Shown: one piece after another, positions 1 through 5,896 of the stretch
Layout: every line of letters begins with the position of its first letter
How positions within the stretch are numbered: position 1 is the stretch's first letter
NCBI GenBank assembly: GCA_017430155.1
Contig: JAFRNO010000709.1
Span: 1 to 6,437, forward strand
DNA: 6,437 nt
Origin: Kiritimatiellia bacterium
GTDB lineage: Bacteria > Verrucomicrobiota > Kiritimatiellia > RFP12 > UBA1067
Direction: 5' to 3'
Translations under genes and position numbers: made by a program
The notes under the pieces: generated by a model
What the model was told of the DNA's origin: nothing
What the model saw: only the letters and a program-made list of their open reading frames with translations
Database searches by the model: none

Positions 1-726
1 CACGAGCGTGGCGGACACCGACTGCGCGGCGTCCACGACGAGATTCGTCCAGGAGACGGTCCCGCGCCAGTCGGCATTCGCGGAGAGGTCGAGGTAGATC
101 CGGTGGCTGCGTCCGTCGCCGGGATGGCGGAACTGCCTCTTGCAGACGCCGTTGCGGGTCGACGACGCCCAGGAGAACACGCCCGCACCGGGCTCGGAAG
201 CCTGCACGTCGACGAGAAGCCCGCAGAATTCGTCGGCGGGAACCGCAACCGTCTGCGCCGTGGATGCGACTGCGACCCACGCGACGTCGAACACCCCGTC
301 CTTCGCGGCGTCGGCCGGGAAGTCGAGGCGAAGCTGGCCGATGCGCTTGTCGCCCTGCCAGAACGGCCGCACGCGGTATTCGTGCCACGCGCCGTCGCCG
401 ATCCAGTCGAAGTGGGTGGACTGTTTCTGCGTGGGCCCCTTCCCGGGCGCCATCCAGAAGAGCTCGCCCCAGCCCGACACGTTCCCCTTCGCACGGAACA
501 CGACCTCCTGGCTGGCATCGGCGGCGATGTCAAACGTCCCGCTGTAGACGTGCGTGTCCGCCCCGCCGCACACGACGTGCAGCGCGCCGTCCTTCACGGA
601 CGCGGAGGCGACCTGGTGCCCGCGCTTCGTCCACGTGGCGAGCGACTCGGGCGTTTTCCATTCAACTTTCCCCGCCCCCGCCACGCAGGCGGCGAGCAGG
701 CCAACACACAAGAGGCAGTTTTTCAT
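1..726 (-). CDS. Secreted protein with two beta-sandwich (CBM/lectin-like) domains, 3' end beyond the window
   Basis: An uninterrupted minus-strand frame runs from an ATG at 724-726 to the left edge: 242 codons, no stop, so the C-terminus is missing. The N-terminus (MKNCLLCVGLLAACVAGAG) is an export signal. Cleavage could follow the AGA at residues 16-18, or LAAC (11-14) could be a lipobox with Cys14 lipidated. Residues about 20-160 look like a jelly-roll domain: alternating strands, a GWGELFW segment near 90, DGAWHEYRV, and the ending WQGDKRIGQLRLDFP, a pattern common in carbohydrate-binding modules attached to secreted glycosidases. From about 168 a second, similar unit begins (GLLVDVQASEPG ... 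DGRSHRIYLDLS ... DWRGTVSW). No catalytic motif is visible, and an enzyme domain could follow outside the window. The gene starts 35 bp after the beta-helix gene on the same strand, so co-transcription is likely. No good Shine-Dalgarno precedes this ATG, which leaves the start slightly uncertain. Being a gene is well supported; the precise role is not. Confidence 0.82.
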   Translation of the reverse strand, partial: MKNCLLCVGLLAACVAGAGKVEWKTPESLATWTKRGHQVASASVKDGALHVVCGGADTHVYSGTFDIAADASQEVVFRAKGNVSGWGELFWMAPGKGPTQKQSTHFDWIGDGAWHEYRVRPFWQGDKRIGQLRLDFPADAAKDGVFDVAWVAVASTAQTVAVPADEFCGLLVDVQASEPGAGVFSWASSTRNGVCKRQFRHPGDGRSHRIYLDLSANADWRGTVSWTNLVVDAAQSVSATLV

Positions 727-761
727 GCCGCTAGTTTACCAAACGTCCCGCCGTTGGGCAA

Positions 762-2786
762 CTATCGCCCACCGGCGCGCGTGGCCCAGGTCTTTTCGCG
801 CGTGAGGAACAGGCAGCCCGGAACGCCCGAGAGATCGACCCACATCCAGTCGTAGTGCGGCTCGCGCGCCTTCGAGAGATCGATCCGCCAATGCGGGAGG
901 GGTCGCGCTTGTCGCGCCCCTCCCGTTGGTTGGGCGCGGCCTCCGGACGCGCCGCCAGGCACGTCGGTCCAGAAACCGCCCGAAACGACATCCTTCGACG
1001 CGACCGTCTCGCCCGACGGGTTCACGAGCGACGCCTTGAAGCGGTAGTAGTCGCTCCCGGACGCTCCGCACGTGAACGCGGCGCCGGGCGGCACGTCGAA
1101 CCAGAGCGACACCGGCGCGCGCTTCACCCCCGCGATGATCCGATCCGACTCCCGCACGTCTAACCCCACGGGCACGGAGCTTTTCAGCAGCTGCTGGCGC
1201 GTGCCGCCGCGCGGCAGCTCCAGCGCGTAGAACCCGGCCGCATGCGCCGTGAATGTGAGTTCGCCCGGCGTGAAGCCCGGCGTGGGCAGCTTCCACGTGC
1301 GGCGCTTCCCGCCCTTCTCGGGCAGGTAGCGGACGATCGTCGGCTTTTCGTTCGCGGGACGATTCCCGACGGCGTCTATCTGGCGCGCGACAAGGCGCAC
1401 CGGCCCCGGCTGCGGCACGAAGAGCAGGTAATGCCCGCCGTTGATGAGCGCGACCGGCGGCAGGTCAACCAGCTCGCCCGGATGCTCGTCGTGCACCACC
1501 ACGTCGCGCACGGCGGGCAACGGCACGCGCGGCGCAGGCATGCGTCCGCCGTTGATCACGGGGAAGTTCGTCGCGATCCAGGCCGCGTCAAGCGCCACCT
1601 GCGTGCGCGTGCCGTCGGGCGCGACGACCGTCACGCCACCCGCGATTTCGCGCGGAACAGGTCCGAACGCGGAGCGTCCGCAGGCGAACCACGGACGATT
1701 CGTGGGCTGGTACACGGTGAGGTTCTTCAACGTCACGCCGTCCGGCATTCCCTGGCGCGGCGTGCCGGCGGCGAACGACATGTCCGGCGTCACCGCGCCC
1801 GATACCGCGTTCGAGATGACGCAGTCGGAGAAGAGCACGTCCACCGCGCCCGACGGAATTCCGCAGAGGTTCACGCCGCGGTTCCGCGCGTCGGCGAACA
1901 CGCTGTTCACGAACGCGACGCGCCCCTTCACCACGCCGGTGTCGTGCTTGTTGTTCGCCGTCAGCGAGACGGACGTGCGGTTGCCCTCCGCGCGGCAGTT
2001 CTCGAGCGTGATCGAGACGGGTTCCGACCAGTCCCGCATGTTCGCGAAGTAGAAGTCGAAGCCGCTGCCCGCGTTGTTCTTTGAGAGCACGTTCCGCAAC
2101 GTGATCCGCGCGAGCTTTTCGTTGGGATGGTCCGGCTCGAAGTCGATGCCCGCCTGCGGCGGCGTGCCGCAGGTGTTGGAGAGCACGGTGTTTTCGATCA
2201 AGATGTCCTCGCCGCCGCAGAGACTGATGCCCTGACGGTGGTTGTCGTCGCACACGCAGTTGCGGATGACGACGTTCTTCGCCGACTTGCCCTTCCACGC
2301 GCCGATCACGATGCCGTCGCCGCCGGAGGAAACGAAGTGCATGTTCTCCACGACCACGTTCTCCACGCCGCAGAGGCGCAGCGTGTAGCGCCACTCGCTG
2401 CGCGCGTAGGGCGGCTTCTGGTAGTCGCGCTTGTGCATGCGGAACGTGCCGCCCCGCGGGCCCAGCCCGCAGATGACGAGGTTCGACACGCCCTCGCAGC
2501 GGAGCAGGTAGTCGCGGATGCCGTGGAACTCGCCCTTCTTCGCGAGCAGCTCCACGCCGTCCTCGAAGGCCAGCTCCTGGTTGGAGCGCGCAACGAGCGG
2601 ACGCGTGATCCACGGTCCCGCCTGCCGGTCGAACACGAGCTTCGGCGCACCCGAGTCGAGCGCGCGCTGGATGATCTCCGTCGCGTCCTCGGCGTTGAAG
2701 CCGAAGGACGAGACCTTCACCCCGTCCGCCCTGCCCCAAAGGCCGCAGGCGGCGAACAGGACGGCGGACAGGGCGCGGCGCGTCAT
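762..2786 (-). CDS. Secreted right-handed parallel beta-helix protein (pectate-lyase/GH28-like fold)
   Basis: The product is 674 aa. Residues 1-20 (MTRRALSAVLFAACGLWGRA) form a signal peptide with probable cleavage near GRA/D. Residues about 23-90 resemble the entry segment of pectate-lyase-superfamily proteins (VSSFGFNAEDATEIIQRALD, then a PW-T-PL and a FEDGVELLAKKGEF stretch). Residues about 95-360 contain repeated beta-helix rungs of the form NVVIRNC/ILIENT/ITLENC, with polar turns SGGDG (154-158), DDNHRQG (180-186) and GIDFEPD (213-219). Their acidic residues D157, D180/D181, D215, E217 and D219 are candidates for metal binding or catalysis. Residues about 425-674 form a further beta-rich region, probably one or two sandwich domains. 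Such proteins usually cleave or bind polysaccharide; the substrate is unknown. The frame stays open upstream to 3794, but that part lies over the protease gene. The ATG at 2784-2786 is preferred because it has GGAG 8 nt upstream, a signal peptide, and an ATGA overlap with the protease stop. Residues 612-633 are encoded by a hairpin-rich stretch that may be an insertion. Confidence 0.9.
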   Translation of the reverse strand: MTRRALSAVLFAACGLWGRADGVKVSSFGFNAEDATEIIQRALDSGAPKLVFDRQAGPWITRPLVARSNQELAFEDGVELLAKKGEFHGIRDYLLRCEGVSNLVICGLGPRGGTFRMHKRDYQKPPYARSEWRYTLRLCGVENVVVENMHFVSSGGDGIVIGAWKGKSAKNVVIRNCVCDDNHRQGISLCGGEDILIENTVLSNTCGTPPQAGIDFEPDHPNEKLARITLRNVLSKNNAGSGFDFYFANMRDWSEPVSITLENCRAEGNRTSVSLTANNKHDTGVVKGRVAFVNSVFADARNRGVNLCGIPSGAVDVLFSDCVISNAVSGAVTPDMSFAAGTPRQGMPDGVTLKNLTVYQPTNRPWFACGRSAFGPVPREIAGGVTVVAPDGTRTQVALDAAWIATNFPVINGGRMPAPRVPLPAVRDVVVHDEHPGELVDLPPVALINGGHYLLFVPQPGPVRLVARQIDAVGNRPANEKPTIVRYLPEKGGKRRTWKLPTPGFTPGELTFTAHAAGFYALELPRGGTRQQLLKSSVPVGLDVRESDRIIAGVKRAPVSLWFDVPPGAAFTCGASGSDYYRFKASLVNPSGETVASKDVVSGGFWTDVPGGASGGRAQPTGGARQARPLPHWRIDLSKAREPHYDWMWVDLSGVPGCLFLTREKTWATRAGGR
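888..929. repeat. Long hairpin-forming inverted repeat inside the beta-helix coding sequence
   Basis: CCAA (888-891) and CGGGAGGGG (894-902) pair with CCCCTCCCG (917-925) and TTGG (926-929). Inside the loop CGCG (904-907) can pair with CGCG (913-916) around a 5-nt loop. That is 17 base pairs, interrupted only by a 2-nt and a 1-nt bulge. The minus-strand loop contains the direct repeat GCGCGAC-AA-GCGCGAC. It encodes residues 620-633 of the beta-helix protein, a Gly/Arg/Pro-rich stretch between two ordinary beta-strand segments. It resembles a REP-type palindromic unit inside a gene; that interpretation is inference. Confidence 0.7.
933..953. repeat. Second short inverted repeat next to the long hairpin
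   Basis: GGCGCG (933-938) and CGCGCC (948-953) form a 6-bp stem around a 9-nt loop containing TCCGGA. It lies 3 nt from the longer hairpin at 888-929. It encodes residues 612-618 (GASGGRA) of the beta-helix protein. Two adjacent hairpins are typical of composite REP-like elements, but a 6-bp stem alone could be chance in such GC-rich DNA. Confidence 0.45.
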
Positions 2787-5731
2787 TGCACGGACTCCAC
2801 GCGCTGGAGTTGGTTCGTGGCGGAGTCGAAGGCCGCGCCGCCGCCCACCACGCAGATGGAGCCGTCCTTCACCAGGCCGTCGAGCACGTCCGCGAACTTC
2901 AGCAGGTCGCCTTTCGTCGTGCGGAGCATTTCCGCGCGGAGGCGCTGCACGTCCTCCGGCGTGCGTCCCTGCAGGAAGCGCGAGGCCGCGTTCGACACCT
3001 CCGCGCTCGGCGTCTCGTACGGCTCCGTGGACGCGACGGCGCTCACGATGTAGCGGTCGAGCGAGGCGTCGCCTTTCGCGAACGCGCGCAGCGCATCGCC
3101 CGACTTGTCGTAGCAGCCGAGCGTGCGCCCCGGCTTCGGGTCGTTCCACGAGAGGTAGCCGCCGTCGCCGTCCGACCGCACGCGGAAGCTCGCGCCGTAC
3201 GCGCCGCCGCGCACGCGGATCTCGTCCCAGAGATAGTCGAGCGTGAGAACGCGCGCCGCCACCACGGAGCTTCCGACGTACGGGCCAGGACGCGACGCTT
3301 TCGCGGCAAACGCCACCTTGCCGGGCGTGCGGAAACCCTCGGCCACCTTCGGCGACACGCCGTAGGGGGCGAAGCGCCACCAGACGGACGATTCGGGAAA
3401 CGTCGTCACGAGGCCGCGCGCCCAGTCGGCGGGCGTGTTGTCCGCCAGGCAGCAGAGCGCGATGCGGGAGCGCGTGAAGATCTGGCCGCGGAGCGCGTCG
3501 AGTCGCTTGCAGATCGCCGCGCCGTCCTTCGCGTAGGCTTCGTCGAGCTTCTGGAGGTGGCGGATCTGCGTGAGGCCTTCGAGAATCTCTTCGCGCACGC
3601 CGCGCTCGGAAAATGCCGCGTGCGCGCGGCGCATGGCGTAGTTGCGCGCGCCGATGCCCATCGTGCCGCGCTCCTTCATCCGGCGCTGCTGACGGAGAAT
3701 GTCGCCGATCGCCTTCACGTCGTCGAACTTCGTCTTGAGCAGGATCTCTGGCACGAGACGGATGATCTCGTCCTTCTTCTCCTCCAGCGCGCACACCGTC
3801 ACGTTGACGTAGGCCGCCGCCTCGCCGCTGGACTGCCCCTGCACGTCCTCAGACACGTTAAACCGTCCGAGGCGGGAATCGATTTCGCTTCGGAGCGCGA
3901 GTACGGAATACTTCTCGGTGGCGAGCTGGCCGAAGAGGGAGGTGAGCAACGGCACGTCGGCGAGCTCCTCGCGCGAAAGGCCGTGCAGCTGGAAGGAGAG
4001 CTTCACGTAGGTGATGCCGTTCGCGCCCGTGCGGGGCGAAAGGACGGGCACCGCCGCGCCGCACTCCAACTGCGTCAGCTTCTGGACGCGCTCCGGCCCG
4101 CGCAGCGGCACGTCGGCGATGGCGAGGCGCGGAAGTTTTGCGAGGTCTTCCGGCGCGTCGGCGCGCTTCTGGAACGCGGCAAGTTCGCGCGTGAGGGCGA
4201 GCACCTCGTCGAGTTCCTTCTTCGACCAGCCGGCCTTCACGGCGGCGAGTGCCTTCTTCTCGGCGGCGGCGCGCTCGGCCGCGAGCGTGGCGGACGGCGT
4301 CATCGTGAGCTGCGCGTGGTGCGGGTTGTCGAGCAGCGCCTCGCGCAGGAACTTCTCGAACCAGCCCGTCTTCAGCTTCGCGCGGAGCGATGCGTAGAGG
4401 TGGGCGTGGCGGAACGCCTCGGTCGGATCGCCCCCGTACATCCACGCCTCGTTCGCGTCCGAGAAGTAGGCGAGTCCGCGCGGGTGCCCGCCCGTGTCCT
4501 TCTCGCGCTCGCGGAACTCGTGGCGGTCGAGGACCGCCGCGATGCGGGCGTGGTCGAGACCGTTCGCGGCAAGGGCCTCCAGCGTCTCGCGCATCACGCG
4601 GCGCACCTCGTCGGCCTTGCCGTCCTTCACGTTCTTCGCGTAGAACGTGGCCGCGTACTGCGCGTTGCCGCCGCACCAGAGGCCCACGTCCTCGCAGAGC
4701 CCGCGCGCGAGGAGCGCCTTCGTGAGCGGCGCCTCGTTCGAGTCGGCGAGGGCGTCGGAGAGGACGTCGAACGCAAGCCCCTTCTCGCGGTCCTTCCAGG
4801 GCGCGAACACCCACGCGTCGGCGACGAGCGTCTTGTTCGCGGGATCCTCGCCGGGCGCGATCTCGTAGGCGATCGTCTTCGAGCAGGAGACGGGCTTCTG
4901 GAGCGGCACGGCGGCGTCCACGTCCTGGCGCTCGTAGGGCGCGAGGCAGGCGTCGAGCTTCGCGAGCACGGCCGGGAGGTCCACGTGCCCGTCAAGGAAA
5001 ATGCGGGCGTTGGACGGATGGTAGTGGCGAAAGTAGAAGTCCTTGTACTTCTCGAAGGTGAGGTCGGGGATGCTCGCGGGGTCTCCGCCCGACACGAAAC
5101 GGTAGGTGTTGTCGGGGAAGAGCATGCGGCACAGCTCGTGGTAGAGGAGGCGCTCGGGATTCGCGAACGCGCCCTTCATCTCGCTGTACACCACGCCGTT
5201 GCGCCCGAGCTCGGCGTCCGATCCCTCAAGGTCCCAGTGCCAGCCCTCCTGGCGGAACGGAAGCGGCGACTTCACGCTGAGGGGATGGAGCACGGCGTCC
5301 ATGTAGACGTCGACGAGGTTGAGAAAGTCCTTGCGGTTGCGCGAGCAGACGGGATACGCCGTGTAGTCGGAGGACGTCCAGGCGTTGAGGAACGTGGCGA
5401 AGGAGCTTTTCAGCAGCTCGACGAACGGCTCCTTGACGGGGTACTTCTCGGACCCGCACAGGACGGAATGCTCGAGGATGTGCGCCACGCCCGTGTCGTC
5501 CTGCGGGATCGTGCGGAACGCGATCGAGAACGTCATGTTGTCGTCGTCTCGGTCGAGCCACGCAAGCTCGGCGCCGTTCTTCGGGTAGGTCATCCGCACG
5601 AGCGTGCCCTTCACCTCGGGAACGGGCGTAACCGCCGTCACCTCGAAGCCGCCCACGCGGTCGCCCACCTGGTACGCGCAGGCGGCGCCGGCCAGCAGCG
5701 CGCATCCCGCCATGATCTCTTTTGTTTTCAT
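2783..5731 (-). CDS. Exported M16C zinc metalloprotease, presequence protease (PreP)-like
   Basis: The product is 982 aa, close to the usual PreP/falcilysin length. The inverted zinc motif HILEH is at 84-88 (His84, Glu87 as general base, His88), and the third ligand is Glu184 in VVYSEMKGAF. HYHPSNARIFLDGHVD at about 237-251 and EFREREKDTGGHPRGLAYF at about 405-423 match the M16C pattern. A charged helical hairpin typical of the M16C-associated domain spans about 480-535 (KKALAAVKAGWSKKELDEV ... LAKLPRLAIADVP). The C-terminal substrate-binding Arg and Tyr are present as R839 and Y845 in IRVRGGAYG, the spacing seen in PreP. The family uses a closed two-half chamber to cut short unfolded peptides. 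The N-terminus, MKTKEIMAGCALLAGAACA before YQVGD, is a signal peptide with an A-C-A cleavage site, so the enzyme should act in the periplasm or envelope. An ATG seven codons upstream (5750-5752) is in frame, but AGGAG lies 9 nt before the ATG at 5731, and starting there gives a cleaner signal peptide. It is first in a probable three-gene unit. Confidence 0.95.
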   Translation of the reverse strand: MKTKEIMAGCALLAGAACAYQVGDRVGGFEVTAVTPVPEVKGTLVRMTYPKNGAELAWLDRDDDNMTFSIAFRTIPQDDTGVAHILEHSVLCGSEKYPVKEPFVELLKSSFATFLNAWTSSDYTAYPVCSRNRKDFLNLVDVYMDAVLHPLSVKSPLPFRQEGWHWDLEGSDAELGRNGVVYSEMKGAFANPERLLYHELCRMLFPDNTYRFVSGGDPASIPDLTFEKYKDFYFRHYHPSNARIFLDGHVDLPAVLAKLDACLAPYERQDVDAAVPLQKPVSCSKTIAYEIAPGEDPANKTLVADAWVFAPWKDREKGLAFDVLSDALADSNEAPLTKALLARGLCEDVGLWCGGNAQYAATFYAKNVKDGKADEVRRVMRETLEALAANGLDHARIAAVLDRHEFREREKDTGGHPRGLAYFSDANEAWMYGGDPTEAFRHAHLYASLRAKLKTGWFEKFLREALLDNPHHAQLTMTPSATLAAERAAAEKKALAAVKAGWSKKELDEVLALTRELAAFQKRADAPEDLAKLPRLAIADVPLRGPERVQKLTQLECGAAVPVLSPRTGANGITYVKLSFQLHGLSREELADVPLLTSLFGQLATEKYSVLALRSEIDSRLGRFNVSEDVQGQSSGEAAAYVNVTVCALEEKKDEIIRLVPEILLKTKFDDVKAIGDILRQQRRMKERGTMGIGARNYAMRRAHAAFSERGVREEILEGLTQIRHLQKLDEAYAKDGAAICKRLDALRGQIFTRSRIALCCLADNTPADWARGLVTTFPESSVWWRFAPYGVSPKVAEGFRTPGKVAFAAKASRPGPYVGSSVVAARVLTLDYLWDEIRVRGGAYGASFRVRSDGDGGYLSWNDPKPGRTLGCYDKSGDALRAFAKGDASLDRYIVSAVASTEPYETPSAEVSNAASRFLQGRTPEDVQRLRAEMLRTTKGDLLKFADVLDGLVKDGSICVVGGGAAFDSATNQLQRVESVQ
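2795..2798 (-). promoter_or_regulatory. Ribosome binding site GGAG of the beta-helix gene, inside the end of the protease gene
   Basis: GGAG on the minus strand ends 8 nt before the ATG at 2784-2786. It lies within the last codons of the protease gene. With the ATGA stop/start overlap at 2783-2786 it suggests that ribosomes ending the protease can re-initiate on the beta-helix gene. Confidence 0.6.
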
Positions 5732-5740
5732 TGTTTCGTT

Positions 5741-5745
5741 CTCCT
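5741..5745 (-). promoter_or_regulatory. Ribosome binding site AGGAG of the protease gene
   Basis: AGGAG on the minus strand lies 9 nt before the ATG at 5729-5731. It decides the start: the in-frame ATG at 5750-5752 lies upstream of this site and has no comparable purine-rich motif before it. Confidence 0.75.
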
Positions 5746-5765
5746 GTGTCATTCTAACAGAGGTA

Positions 5766-5771
5766 ATTTTA
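5766..5771 (-). promoter_or_regulatory. Possible -10 element (TAAAAT) for the protease operon
   Basis: On the minus strand TAAAAT matches the TATAAT consensus at five of six positions and lies 34 nt upstream of the chosen protease ATG, a reasonable leader length. No good -35 hexamer is found at 16-18 bp upstream, where the sequence falls inside the palindrome arm. A second candidate, TAGAAT, is closer to the start codon and would leave almost no leader before the ribosome site. The placement is speculative. Confidence 0.25.
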
Positions 5772-5772
5772 A

Positions 5773-5853
5773 AACCACTGAATACACGGAATACACGGAA
5801 TCATTATTCCCAAACACATGCATATTTCTGTGTATTCTGTGTATTCCGTGGTT
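5773..5853. repeat. Imperfect palindrome built from GAATACACG tandem units
   Basis: The left arm (5773-5801) and right arm (5825-5853) are reverse complements at 25 of 29 positions, separated by a 23-nt spacer. The left arm carries two exact consecutive copies of GAATACACG (5780-5797). The right arm carries two copies of TGTGTATTC (5829-5846) followed by CGTGGTT. This type of ACCAC-GAATACACGGAA repeat looks like the dispersed intergenic palindromes seen in many environmental and gut bacteria; that comparison is from general knowledge and was not searched here. When transcribed it would form a long hairpin beginning 43 nt after the upstream gene's stop codon, so it could end or stabilise that mRNA. 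Confidence 0.85.
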
Positions 5854-5896
5854 CATAGAAAAGTTCTCCAAGGAGTTTTGCAACTGGCTCTAACAT

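Larger units (their letters stand above)
5732..5896. other. AT-richer intergenic region between the CBM protein gene and the protease gene
   Basis: This 165-bp gap is the only sizeable non-coding stretch, and its base composition is clearly more AT-rich than the genes on either side. Most of it is a long imperfect palindrome, described separately. The 43 bp next to the upstream gene's stop codon contain a short CTCC/GGAG inverted repeat followed on the minus strand by a T-rich run; this is too weak to call a terminator by itself. The protease ribosome site lies at the left end. Short reading frames here encode TEYTEYTE-like or FCVFCVF-like peptides, which are translations of the tandem repeat and not genes. 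Confidence 0.8.

Noticed and set aside
103..855. Plus-strand frames opposite the left-edge gene
   Set aside because: They are Arg/Pro/His-rich, lack a ribosome site, and cross the end of the beta-helix gene. The minus-strand frame has an export signal and protein-like composition.
1588..2739. Long minus-strand frame in another phase inside the beta-helix gene
   Set aside because: Its product is dominated by Arg, Gly and Ala and is a frame-shifted reading of the beta-helix codons.
2787..3794. Upstream extension of the beta-helix frame by 336 codons
   Set aside because: It overlaps the C-terminal half of the protease in another frame, encodes an Arg-rich sequence of no known type, and would bury the signal peptide of the beta-helix protein inside the chain.
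1177..5420. A shared string of about 17 bases (GGAGCTTTTCAGCAGCT) in the beta-helix gene and in the protease gene
   Set aside because: Both copies encode a LLKSS peptide in unrelated structural contexts. With a biased codon set this is most easily chance, and there is no longer similarity around it.
5773..5853. CRISPR-like reading of the repeated GAATACACG units
   Set aside because: The units are contiguous without spacers, occur only twice per arm, and are arranged as an inverted pair.
2786..5893. A 1035-codon open frame on the plus strand, antisense to the whole protease gene
   Set aside because: Its product is Arg/His/Val/Glu-rich with no recognisable domain and ends in TEYTEYTE peptides from the intergenic repeat. 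It arises because GC-rich third codon positions remove stop codons on the opposite strand. The minus-strand protease has complete family motifs.
5857..5896. Possible Rho-independent terminator just after the CBM gene (CTCC/GGAG followed by T-rich DNA)
   Set aside because: The stem is only about four base pairs with a 2-nt loop, too small to be convincing. The larger palindrome next to it is a better candidate.
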